Shown: piece after piece, positions 41,250 through 49,515 of the stretch
How positions within the stretch are numbered: position 1 is the stretch's first letter
How the letters are laid out: each line of letters opens with the position of its first letter
Made by a program: the position numbers and the translations under genes
Notes under the pieces: model-generated
Databases searched by the model: none
The model's input: only the letters and a program-made list of their open reading frames with translations
Told to the model about the DNA's origin: nothing
NCBI RefSeq assembly: GCF_003581615.1
Contig: NZ_QXFH01000077.1
Span: 380,070 to 444,069, forward strand
Reading direction: 5' to 3'
Source of the DNA: Flagellimonas lutimaris
Lineage (GTDB): Bacteria > Bacteroidota > Bacteroidia > Flavobacteriales > Flavobacteriaceae
Length of the DNA: 64,000 nucleotides

Positions 41250-42659
41250 ATGAATCATCAACATACACATACATTTAAAAAATTCATTAAATATTTCTGG
41301 ATAGCTATTTCTGGTAAGGAAACAGAATATACTACAGGTAGCATTCGTAAGGCTATTTTCATGCTTTCCATCCCCATGATCTTGGAAATGCTTATGGAAT
41401 CCATTTTCGCCTTGGTGGACATAGCTTATGTTTCCAAGGTAAGCGTTAATGCTGTTGCCACTATTGGGCTAACTGAATCGGTTATTACTTTGGTATATGC
41501 CTTGGCCATTGGGTTAAGTATGGCCGCCACTGCCGTTGTTGCCCGTAGAATTGGCGAAAAAGACGTTGATGGTGCCCGAATCGCAGCGGTCCAAGCCATT
41601 AGTTTGGGAGTTGTAATTTCTGTTTTAATAGGAATAATTGGAATCATTTACGCCAAGGATATTTTGGCCTTAATGGGCGGAGAACGGGATTTGATTGCAG
41701 AAGGCTACGGCTATACCCAATTTTTGATTGGGGGTAATATTACCGTGGTGCTGTTATTCTTGATCAATGCCATTTTTCGTGGTGCTGGGAATGCATCTAT
41801 TGCCATGTGGGCCTTGGTGCTTTCCAATGGACTCAATATTATTTTGGATCCTATGTTCATCTTTGGCTTCGGCCCCATTCCAGAATTTGGAGTTATGGGT
41901 GCAGCGATTGCCACCAATATTGGTAGAGGAACTGCAGTAATTTTTCAATTGGGGATTCTGTTCTTTGGTTGGGGCAAGATAAAATTGATGGCCAAAGATT
42001 TGGTACTGAACCTAAAGGTAATGATCAATTTGATTAAGGTTTCTTTGGGTGGAATCGCCCAATTTTTGATTGGCACTTCCAGTTGGATTTTCCTTATGCG
42101 TATCATGTCGGAATTTGGTAGCGAAGTATTGGCAGGCTACACCATTGCCATTCGGGTAATGATGTTCACCTTGATGCCATCTTGGGGGATGAGCAATGCC
42201 GCAGCTACCTTGGTTGGTCAAAACCTTGGAGCCAAACAACCCGACAGGGCAGCTATTTCGGTATGGAAAACGGGGAAATACAATGCTATATTTATGGGAA
42301 TTGTTTCCTTGGCTTATCTATTCTTTGCCAAAAGTATTATTACTTGGTTCAATGCAACCCCTGCCGTGGTTAAAAGTGGTGCACTTTGTCTTCAGGTTAT
42401 TGCCGCAGGGTATATTTTTTATGCTTACGGAATGGTGGTAAGTCAGGCATTTAATGGAGCAGGGGATACCCGAACACCTACAAAGATTAATTTAATCTCT
42501 TTTTGGATGTTCCAACTGCCAATAGCCTACGTTTCGGCCATAGTTTTGGGTTGGGGTGAAATAGGTGTATTTATGGCCATTACGTTGGCTGAAGTTTTGT
42601 TGGCGGTATTGGCCATTGTTTGGTTTAAAAAAGGCAAATGGAAGAAAGTCCAAGTATGA
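41250..42659 (+). CDS. MATE family efflux transporter
   Basis: About 469 residues from ATG 41250 (MNHQHTHTFKKF); a TTG two codons earlier is also in frame. Twelve membrane segments begin after the SIRKAIFMLSIPMILEMLMES stretch, typical of MATE/NorM proteins. LIGGNITVVLLFLINAIFRGAGNASIAM and the second-half repeat KLIKVSLGGIAQFL fit the twofold repeat. MATE proteins expel cationic drugs or metabolites in exchange for Na+ or H+. The gene sits behind an unusual foldable leader and is followed after 35 bp by a Cys/Met PLP enzyme. Confidence 0.93.
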   Translation: MNHQHTHTFKKFIKYFWIAISGKETEYTTGSIRKAIFMLSIPMILEMLMESIFALVDIAYVSKVSVNAVATIGLTESVITLVYALAIGLSMAATAVVARRIGEKDVDGARIAAVQAISLGVVISVLIGIIGIIYAKDILALMGGERDLIAEGYGYTQFLIGGNITVVLLFLINAIFRGAGNASIAMWALVLSNGLNIILDPMFIFGFGPIPEFGVMGAAIATNIGRGTAVIFQLGILFFGWGKIKLMAKDLVLNLKVMINLIKVSLGGIAQFLIGTSSWIFLMRIMSEFGSEVLAGYTIAIRVMMFTLMPSWGMSNAAATLVGQNLGAKQPDRAAISVWKTGKYNAIFMGIVSLAYLFFAKSIITWFNATPAVVKSGALCLQVIAAGYIFYAYGMVVSQAFNGAGDTRTPTKINLISFWMFQLPIAYVSAIVLGWGEIGVFMAITLAEVLLAVLAIVWFKKGKWKKVQV

Positions 42660-42694
42660 TGGGTTTCGTATCTTTATCCTAAAGAAGAAGCATC

Positions 42695-43864
42695 ATGAAT
42701 AACGATAAAAAAGGACTGAATACTATTTGTACCCACGTAGGGGAGTTGGAGGATAATGAGTTTAAAGGAGCTGTTTCTCCATTGTATATGAGCACCTCCT
42801 ACCAATTCGAAGACGTAGATGTAAAAAGGTATCCTAGATACTTCAATACGCCCAACCAAGAAGCGTTGTGCAAAAAACTGGCGGCCTTGGAACATACCGA
42901 GGCTGCTATGATTTTTGGCAGTGGTATGGCTGCTATCAGTACGGCATTGATGGCTTTTCTCCAAGCGGGAGACCATATCGTGCTGCAACAGACCATTTAT
43001 GGTGGAACCTATCATTTTGCCGTAAGCCAATTTGAACGGTTTGGGATTGAATATTCCTTTACTAATGGGTGGGAAGTGGAAGATTTCGAGAAAGAAATCA
43101 AACCCAACACTAAAGTGTTGTATTTGGAAACGCCATCCAACCCTTTGTTGACAATTACCGATGTAAAAGGAGTGGCCGATTTGGCCAAAAAGAAAGGAAT
43201 CTTATCTATGATCGACAATACCTTTGCGAGTCCTGTCAACCAAAACCCAATTGATCTTGGTATTGATGTGGTGGTGCACAGTGCAACTAAATATATGGGA
43301 GGTCACTCCGACATTTGTGCCGGTGTGGTTGCAGCATCAAAAGAGCATATGGATAAGGTATGGCAAACAGGGATTTGTTTTGGGGGGAGTTTGAGCGATT
43401 ACACGGTTTGGCTTTTGGAAAGAAGTTTAAAAACCATGGTAATCCGGGTGAAGGCGCAAAATGAGAATGCGATGAAGATGGCTACATATCTTAATCAAAA
43501 TAAAGATGTGGATAATGTGTATTATCCTGGTCTGGAAAGTCATCCCGGTCATGAGTTGGCCAAATCTCAGATGTCAGGTTTTGGAGGTATGTTGTCGTTT
43601 GAATTGACGCCAGAAATAGATGCGTCCTTATTTTTTAAGGAATTAAAATTGATAAAACCTTCCATGAGTTTGGCAGGTATAGAAAGTACAATGCTTTCGC
43701 CTACACAAACCTCGCACGCGTTGATGAGTCCAGAAGATAGGGCAAAGCAAGGGATAAAAGATTCATTGATTCGTTTTTCCTTGGGTATTGAAGAGACAGA
43801 AGATTTAATAGCAGATATTGAACAGGCGATAGCCAAAGTAAAATCCATGACCGTTACGGTTTAA
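42695..43864 (+). CDS. Cys/Met metabolism PLP enzyme (cystathionine gamma-synthase/methionine gamma-lyase family)
   Basis: A 389-residue fold-type I PLP enzyme. AMIFGSGMAAISTALMAFL holds the phosphate-binding loop, LYLETPSNPLLTITD the substrate-binding stretch, and VVHSATKYMGGHSDICAG the Schiff-base lysine. The C-terminal SLAGIESTMLSPTQTSHA is typical. Gamma-synthase, beta/gamma-lyase and O-acetylhomoserine sulfhydrylase cannot be told apart by eye. A TATCTTTA element (42672-42679) is one base off the -7 consensus. bshB1 follows 6 bp later, so this enzyme may supply cysteine for bacillithiol. Confidence 0.9.
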   Translation: MNNDKKGLNTICTHVGELEDNEFKGAVSPLYMSTSYQFEDVDVKRYPRYFNTPNQEALCKKLAALEHTEAAMIFGSGMAAISTALMAFLQAGDHIVLQQTIYGGTYHFAVSQFERFGIEYSFTNGWEVEDFEKEIKPNTKVLYLETPSNPLLTITDVKGVADLAKKKGILSMIDNTFASPVNQNPIDLGIDVVVHSATKYMGGHSDICAGVVAASKEHMDKVWQTGICFGGSLSDYTVWLLERSLKTMVIRVKAQNENAMKMATYLNQNKDVDNVYYPGLESHPGHELAKSQMSGFGGMLSFELTPEIDASLFFKELKLIKPSMSLAGIESTMLSPTQTSHALMSPEDRAKQGIKDSLIRFSLGIEETEDLIADIEQAIAKVKSMTVTV

Positions 43865-43870
43865 AAGTAT

Positions 43871-44593
43871 ATGAAATTAGACATTTTAGTATTCGGCGCA
43901 CATCCAGATGATGCCGAACTTGGGGCAGGTGCCACCATTGCAAAGGAAGTTTCCAAAGGAAAAAAAGTAGGGATTGTGGATTTGACCCGTGGGGAGCTCG
44001 GAACACGTGGCTCTGCGGAAATTAGAGATAAAGAAGCAGCAAAGGCCGCTGAAATTTTGGGAGTTGCTGTTCGAGAGAACATGGAGTTTGCCGATGGTTT
44101 CTTTGTGAACGATAAAGAACATCAACTAGAACTCATCAAAATAATTCGAAAATACAAACCAGAAATTGTATTGTGCAATGCCATTGATGATCGCCATATT
44201 GATCATGCAAGAGGAAGTAAATTGGTAAGTGATGCCTGCTTTTTGAGCGGTTTGATAAAAATCGATACTAAAATGGATGGAGACGATGCATGGCAAGATG
44301 CATGGCGCCCTAAATTAGTGTATCATTATATCCAGTGGAAAAGCTTGGAACCCGATTTTATTGTGGATGTAACTGGATTTATTGAGAAGAAAACTGAAGC
44401 CATTATGGCTTACAGTTCCCAGTTTTATGATCCTAATAGTGACGAACCTGAAACTCCTATCAGCAGCAAAAACTTTACGGATAGCGTAAATTATCGTGCC
44501 AGAGATTTAGGTAGAATTATTGGGGTAGAACACGCCGAAGGATTTACAGTAGAACGCTACCTAGGTGTGGATAGCTTAGAGAATTTAATCTGA
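43871..44593 (+). CDS. bshB1: Bacillithiol biosynthesis deacetylase BshB1
   Basis: A 240-residue PIG-L-fold enzyme. Zinc motif FGAHPDDAELGAGATI, then DLTRGELGTRGSAEIRDKEA and DDRHIDHARGSKL, and the C-terminal SSQFYDPNSDEPETPISSKNF and RARDLGRIIGVEHAEGF closely match BshB1, which deacetylates GlcNAc-malate in bacillithiol synthesis. bshA and bshC are not in the window. It follows the Cys/Met enzyme by 6 bp and abuts the convergent kinase stop with no gap. Confidence 0.93.
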   Translation: MKLDILVFGAHPDDAELGAGATIAKEVSKGKKVGIVDLTRGELGTRGSAEIRDKEAAKAAEILGVAVRENMEFADGFFVNDKEHQLELIKIIRKYKPEIVLCNAIDDRHIDHARGSKLVSDACFLSGLIKIDTKMDGDDAWQDAWRPKLVYHYIQWKSLEPDFIVDVTGFIEKKTEAIMAYSSQFYDPNSDEPETPISSKNFTDSVNYRARDLGRIIGVEHAEGFTVERYLGVDSLENLI

Positions 44594-46687
44594 TCAAGAA
44601 GCTTTTTGGTACCTGTTTAAAGCCTTAGGTACGGTAAAGAAGAAGGTAGTTCCTTTGCGCGGAACACTTTCCACCCATATTTCACCTTTGTTTTTATGCA
44701 CCATTTCCTTACAAAGGGACAGACCAAGGCCTGTACCTTTTTCGTTGTTGGTACCGTATGTTGTAACGTTAGAGGAATCTTTAAAAATGGTACGCTGCAT
44801 TTCAGCGGTCATACCAATACCAGTGTCTCGGATTGATATTTGCCACATACCTGATTTTTCCTCGGCATCAATGGTAATAAGGCCATTCTCAGGGGTAAAT
44901 TTAATTGCGTTGCTAAGAAGGTTTCGGACAACGATATCAATTTGATGGTTATCTGCCCATATCCTTGGGTTATCCGGAAGTTGATTGATTATTTTTAAGG
45001 ACTTACTATTGGCAATTTCAGATAATAATTGGATGTTGTTCACCACAAGGTTGGACAAGGAAACACGTTTTGGTTTGGTTACAACCCCATTGAGCTGGTT
45101 CATGCCCCAAGACAAAAGGTTGTTAAGGGTAAAGGATATATTTTCTACATCAGTTTTTAGTTTGGGAATAAAAGAGACCAACTCCTTTGTGGTAATCTCA
45201 CCATCGGTAAACATCTTAAGGATTCCTTGTAATCCTCCTATAGGTCCTCTAAGGTCATGACCGATAATGGAAAAAAGTTTGGTGTTTGTCTTATTTATTT
45301 CATGCAACTGAGCTTCCCTTTGGGTAACCGCAAGTGATTTTTCCTTGAGCTCCTTGTTCAATTTTTTCTGGATGTTCTCACTTCTTCGAATCACAAAGGT
45401 TATAATACTAAGGATGAGAAGAATGATTACAGAAAAATAGATATAGTTCCGTTGCTTGGCAAGTGCTGCCTTGTTGGACTCAATAAGCTCCTGTTTTTCC
45501 TGTTCGTATTGTAATTTTGTCTCTAGAAGGGATAAACTTTGCTTGTTTTTATCCTTAAACAAAGAATCGGACAAACTTTTAAAAGTTTCCAGATAAGCCA
45601 ATGCTTCGGCATCATCGCCATTTTTCTTGTACACCTTGTACAAAGTTTCGGAACAATCGATTTGACCTTGTATTGATTTAATCTTTTTGGAAAGGGTAAG
45701 ACCCTTTTTGGCATAGTTTAAGGAAAGACTATCTTTTTCCAGTCCAAAATATACCTTGGCCATACCGTTCATTAATTGAATTTTTATCCTATCGTCTTCT
45801 ATTTGATGCTTAAAAAGCATATTGCTCTGATCATACCAATAAAGTGCCCATTTATATTTTCCTTGATCAAGGTAAATATCTCCTTTCACCTCATATGCAT
45901 AGGCAAGCCAATCGTAAATTTTATTCTTTTCAAAAGTGTTTATGCTTCTATTGATGTTGAACATCGCATTTTTAAAATCTTTGGCGTCCTTATAGAGAGA
46001 GGCCATATTGCTCTGCGTTTCAGCATCGATTACTTCGTCTCCCATTCTCCGGTTAATTTTTTGAACCGTATCATAGAACATCAGGGCATTTTTAAAATCC
46101 TTTTGGTCTGCATATAGACCTGCAATGTTCTCGTTAAGTATGGAGAGCATTTCTTGGTTATCAATTTTTTTGGCCAAATCGATTCCCTTAAGGTTTAGGT
46201 TTAGGGCTTCGGCATAGTTTCCTTCAAAACTATAGTTTTGAGCCAGAGCGTTTATAATGGATATTTCGGAGTCCAAGTCATCAATTTCGGTAGCAAGTTC
46301 AAGGGCCTTCTCGAACATTGGCATTGATTTATCTCGGTTACCTTTGTTGTAATAATAATTGCCTAGGGCATCCAGAGCTCTTATTTTACCATGAGTATAG
46401 TCGATATCCTTACTATATTTAAGTGCTCTTTCTGCAATGGAGTAAAGACTGTCGGTATCCAAATAACGATAGGAGAAAGCCAATCGGGTCAATAAGTTTA
46501 TGTGTGTGGTATCTTTGGGGTTAAATCTATTTGTGGATTCCAAACGCTGCAGCTTATAGGACAAACTATCATGTTGACTAAAAGATTGCGCATTAACAGG
46601 AAAGGACATAAAAAGCATAGACGCACATATGACCAATCCGATGAATGGTTTCTTTGCAGAGTCTATGAAGTTTTTTTCTGACAACAA
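44594..46687 (-). CDS. TPR-containing sensor histidine kinase
   Basis: A 697-residue protein. The N-terminus has a signal or anchor stretch (KKPFIGLVICASMLFMSFPVNAQ); the start is probably TTG 46687. Residues about 50-400 are tetratricopeptide repeats (for example ALDALGNYYYNKGNRDKSM), followed by a membrane helix (about 430-448) and a coiled coil. The kinase part has the HisKA box FSIIGHDLRGPIGGLQG, N box NLLSNAIKFTPENG, and G boxes DTGIGM and GTGLGLSLCKEM. A periplasmic TPR sensor with a cytosolic kinase is likely. No response regulator is adjacent. Its upstream region carries two TGTTGT(G/A)AAA motifs. Confidence 0.9.
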   Translation of the reverse strand: MLSEKNFIDSAKKPFIGLVICASMLFMSFPVNAQSFSQHDSLSYKLQRLESTNRFNPKDTTHINLLTRLAFSYRYLDTDSLYSIAERALKYSKDIDYTHGKIRALDALGNYYYNKGNRDKSMPMFEKALELATEIDDLDSEISIINALAQNYSFEGNYAEALNLNLKGIDLAKKIDNQEMLSILNENIAGLYADQKDFKNALMFYDTVQKINRRMGDEVIDAETQSNMASLYKDAKDFKNAMFNINRSINTFEKNKIYDWLAYAYEVKGDIYLDQGKYKWALYWYDQSNMLFKHQIEDDRIKIQLMNGMAKVYFGLEKDSLSLNYAKKGLTLSKKIKSIQGQIDCSETLYKVYKKNGDDAEALAYLETFKSLSDSLFKDKNKQSLSLLETKLQYEQEKQELIESNKAALAKQRNYIYFSVIILLILSIITFVIRRSENIQKKLNKELKEKSLAVTQREAQLHEINKTNTKLFSIIGHDLRGPIGGLQGILKMFTDGEITTKELVSFIPKLKTDVENISFTLNNLLSWGMNQLNGVVTKPKRVSLSNLVVNNIQLLSEIANSKSLKIINQLPDNPRIWADNHQIDIVVRNLLSNAIKFTPENGLITIDAEEKSGMWQISIRDTGIGMTAEMQRTIFKDSSNVTTYGTNNEKGTGLGLSLCKEMVHKNKGEIWVESVPRKGTTFFFTVPKALNRYQKAS

Positions 46688-46703
46688 TTGGTTGAAAATT
46701 ATG

Positions 46704-46754
46704 TGTTGTAAAACTACTTTTACACTACCTTTTAAGAAATTATTTGTTGTGAAA
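46704..46754 (-). promoter_or_regulatory. Two copies of TTT(C/T)ACAACA upstream of the TPR kinase
   Basis: Minus-strand TTTCACAACA (46754-46745) and TTTTACAACA (46713-46704) are 41 bp apart, close to four helical turns. Each is followed by similar AATAATTT sequence. The second overlaps TAGTTTTA, one base off the -7 consensus. The same motif is repeated upstream of the other TPR kinase at 61716. Confidence 0.5.
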
Positions 46755-46905
46755 CACCCAAAAATGTGTGTTTGGTCTTAAAAACGTGCATTTTATCGGT
46801 AAATTGTACTGCCTACCTTTTAAACTTATTGCCAGCGAATTAAAAGTTGGGATTTGATGAAGACATTTAGTGTGTGATAATAAATTGATGGAATTTGAAA
46901 AATAT

Positions 46906-46937
46906 TTTGGTTGAATCATTACAAAAAAGTATTTTTG
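46906..46937 (+). promoter_or_regulatory. Promoter of tRNA-His
   Basis: TTTG (46906-46909), 20 bp, TATTTTTG (46930-46937): both consensus elements, with the tRNA 15 bp further on. Confidence 0.8.
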
Positions 46938-46951
46938 CATCCGCTTTAAAT

Positions 46952-47026
46952 GGTGGTTGTAGCTCAGTTGGTTAGAGCATCGGTTTGTGGTACCGAGGGT
47001 CGCGGGTTCGAATCCCGTCTTCCACC
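46952..47026 (+). tRNA. tRNA-His (GTG anticodon)
   Basis: A 75-nt cloverleaf with the extra G at position -1 paired to C73, the identity mark of tRNA-His. The anticodon loop TTGTGGT carries GTG, with stem TCGGT/ACCGA. The T arm is GCGGG-TTCGAAT-CCCGT. The acceptor stem GTGGTTG with CTTCCAC contains two adjacent T-T oppositions (positions 5-68 and 6-67). CCA is not encoded. It has its own promoter and terminator. Confidence 0.93.
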
Positions 47027-47038
47027 CTTAAGTTTGTA

Positions 47039-47072
47039 AAATCCCAAGTCTTATGGTTTGGGATTTTTTTTG
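47039..47072 (+). terminator. Terminator after tRNA-His
   Basis: AAATCCCAA (47039-47047) pairs with TTGGGATTT (47058-47066), 10-base loop, then a T-run. Confidence 0.88.
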
Positions 47073-47082
47073 TTTTTGTATT

Positions 47083-47137
47083 TCTGTCAATGAATTTTTC
47101 CTCATTCGTCAATTGAAACAGGCCATCCGTCAATTCA
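47083..47137 (+). repeat. Three evenly spaced GTCAAT repeats upstream of barrel gene
   Basis: TCTGTCAATGA, TTCGTCAATTGA and TCCGTCAATTCA have the GTCAAT core starting at 47086, 47108 and 47129, spaced 22 and 21 bp. A near-consensus -7 box TACTTTTC lies at 47163. Paired repeats 21-22 bp apart are the usual layout of LytTR regulator sites, and TCCGTCAAT is one base from a reported ACCGTTNAT-like consensus apart from its first base. The binding protein is unknown. Confidence 0.5.
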
Positions 47138-47220
47138 GACAAGAATTACATTTCTTTTCGAGTACTTTTCCAACAAACAACTAATACGTTTCTCTTCCCC
47201 CAGAAAAAAGGTAATTCTTT

Positions 47221-49461
47221 ATGTTCAAAAGGTTAATACTATTTTGCCTGTTGACTCTGCAAACATTTCAGTCAGTTAAGGCAAGTATTTCAAAAGAAAC
47301 AGATTCATTATTAAATAAAAAGACTGTTAGTCGGGTTTTTGATGGGTTAGGCGATAACTCACCAAATTATTTTTCAATTTCTTCCCATGCAATAAGTGAA
47401 TTTGACCAAAACTATATCAATAGAAATTTTTCTAGGGATACCATCACAAATGAGCAAGTAGGTATAGCCCAAACGGTTTTTGAAAAACTGGAAGAAACTC
47501 AAAATTATATAGACCTCATTTCATCAAAAGACTTTGCAATCTTACCAATAGGTGTTAAAAAGAAGATAGGGACTATTACCTATACCATGGCCATTAATAA
47601 GGCTAAGATAATGCCTGAATATACTGAGGTTACGGCATTTGTGCACATCCGTATACCGCAATCAGAGAATGATGGAACTCCAATAGAATTATTTTTTGGT
47701 GCGGACAACATAAAAATATCCCATCAAGGAGGAATATATGGCGATGCCAATTTGGTTTTATTGGGAGATATAGGCATTCCAATTAATGGAGGTAATGGAT
47801 TAGTGGCATTAAAGGGAGGCTTTGATTTGGAGACCTTGGGAAAAGGCAAGGCCTTTAAACTGGATGGTGGGATATCATCCAACGGTATTTTTTATAATTC
47901 CAACCAAGAGATGGGGCGGGAACCTTTCACTTATTTTTTACAGGGCAACCTTAATATCTCCTTCTATCAATTTAGTATGCCCATCAGTTACAGTTATTCC
48001 AATCAAGGGGAACAGTTGAACTACAATTTGCCATTTAATATTAATCGATTGAGCCTACACCCCAAATACAAGTGGGTACAAGGTCATGCAGGAAGTGTTG
48101 CCATGAGTTTTTCTCCCTATACCTTGAACGGACATCAATTTACCGGCGGTGGGGTAGAGCTGACCCCCAATGGTCCTTGGAAGGTAAGCGTTATGGCCGG
48201 CAGAATGTTAAAGGCCACCGAATTTGATGGGGACGAACAGACCATTCCGGCTTTTCAACGTATGGGCTATGGGGTAAAAGTGGGGTATGAGCAAGAGAAG
48301 TACAGTGCTGGAGTCATAGCATTTTATGCCAAAGACGATATCAACTCCATTGCACCGGTTCCTGATGAGCAAGAAATAGCACCAAAGGAGAATTTGGTGC
48401 TGAGTCTGGAGGGGTCGTATAAACTATTGAGTAATTTACAGCTCAATGCAACTTATGCCACATCCGGTATGACCCAAGATTTAAGAGCTGAAGTATTGGA
48501 TTCGAGGCCATCGAATTTGGCCGGACTATTTTTGGAGGATAGAATTTCTACCGAATATTTTGATGCTTTCCGTGCAGGATTGGACTATAGTTTTGATAAA
48601 TCCACCTTGGGAGTCGCCTACGAACGTATTGCTCCAGGGTACGAAACGCTTGGGGCTTATTTTTTTAACAACGATTTCGAGAACATTACGGTAAACTCCA
48701 GTACGGTTTTGTTCGATAACAAATTAAATCTAGCATTCAATATTGGATATCAAAGAGATAATCTTAAAAACCAAAAAGAGCGTTCCATGAATAGGACCGT
48801 AGGTTCTTTAAACGCTACATATAATGCTTCAGAATTATTGACGATAACAGGCTCGTATTCCAACTTTACCACTTTTACCAATGCCAGGGTAGATCAGTTT
48901 GAAGTAATCAACGATGACAACTTATTGGATGACCAATATGATGTTTTGGATTATAAACAATTATCACAAAATGCCAACATTAATATCAATTACATTCTTT
49001 CCAAAAAGGAGGATTTACAGCAAAATATCAATATAAACTATGCTTTGGCGGATGTATCCAATGCAGAAGATGGCGTGGTCAGGATTGGCAATGCCTCCAC
49101 GTTTCATAACGGTAATGTTTCCTATACCATGGGATTGCCCAATAAAAATGTAAACATTACCACAGCACTCAATTGAACACTTAATACTGTGGGCATGGAA
49201 AACTCATCAACTTGGGGGCCTACTTTGAATGTCAATAACAAGTTTTTGGAGAATACGTTGAATACCAATTTTGGTGCATCCTACAATACCAGCAATTCAA
49301 AAACGGCTAGAACTAGTGTAACCAACCTAAGAGCAAACCTTTCTTATGTGTTTAAAGAGAAACACAATTTCCATTTGAATGTTATTCAGTTGTTCAAAAG
49401 TTTGTCTACGGGTAAAAGGAATGAACTCACCGTTACTTTTGGGCACAGTTATAGTTTTTAA
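47221..49461 (+). pseudogene. Large outer-membrane beta-barrel-like protein interrupted by one in-frame TGA
   Basis: A 746-codon frame broken by TGA at 49174-49176 (codon 652). The frame continues unchanged past it for 95 codons (from ACA 49177) to a natural stop. Both parts have the same composition. The N-terminus MFKRLILFCLLTLQTFQSVKA is a signal peptide. Residues about 100-230 carry ILPIGVKKKIGTITYTMAI, then FFGADNIKISHQGG. From about 240 there are alternating aromatic beta-strands, and the far end finishes in VTFGHSYSF, a typical C-terminal barrel strand. Without the last strands the barrel may not insert. Sequencing error, a real mutation and read-through are all possible. No family is recognised with certainty. 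Confidence 0.75.
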
Positions 49462-49465
49462 AATA

Positions 49466-49500
49466 AAAAAAGCTTTTATTTATAAGGGCTTTATATTTTT
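49466..49500 (+). terminator. Terminator after the interrupted barrel gene
   Basis: AAAGCTTTTA (49469-49478) pairs with TAAGGGCTTT (49483-49492) with two G-T pairs and a TTTA-type loop, followed by an AT-rich tract with six T. Confidence 0.6.
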
Positions 49501-49515
49501 TACGAATAAGATTTA

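Noticed and set aside
46740-46940. 66-codon minus-strand frame upstream of the TPR kinase
   Set aside because: It lies over the kinase regulatory motifs and runs antisense to the tRNA-His promoter; no protein pattern.
49174-49176. TGA as selenocysteine or as a reassigned codon
   Set aside because: No selenocysteine insertion-like hairpin was seen after it, and TGA is used as a normal stop in many genes here (for example 34558 and 44591).
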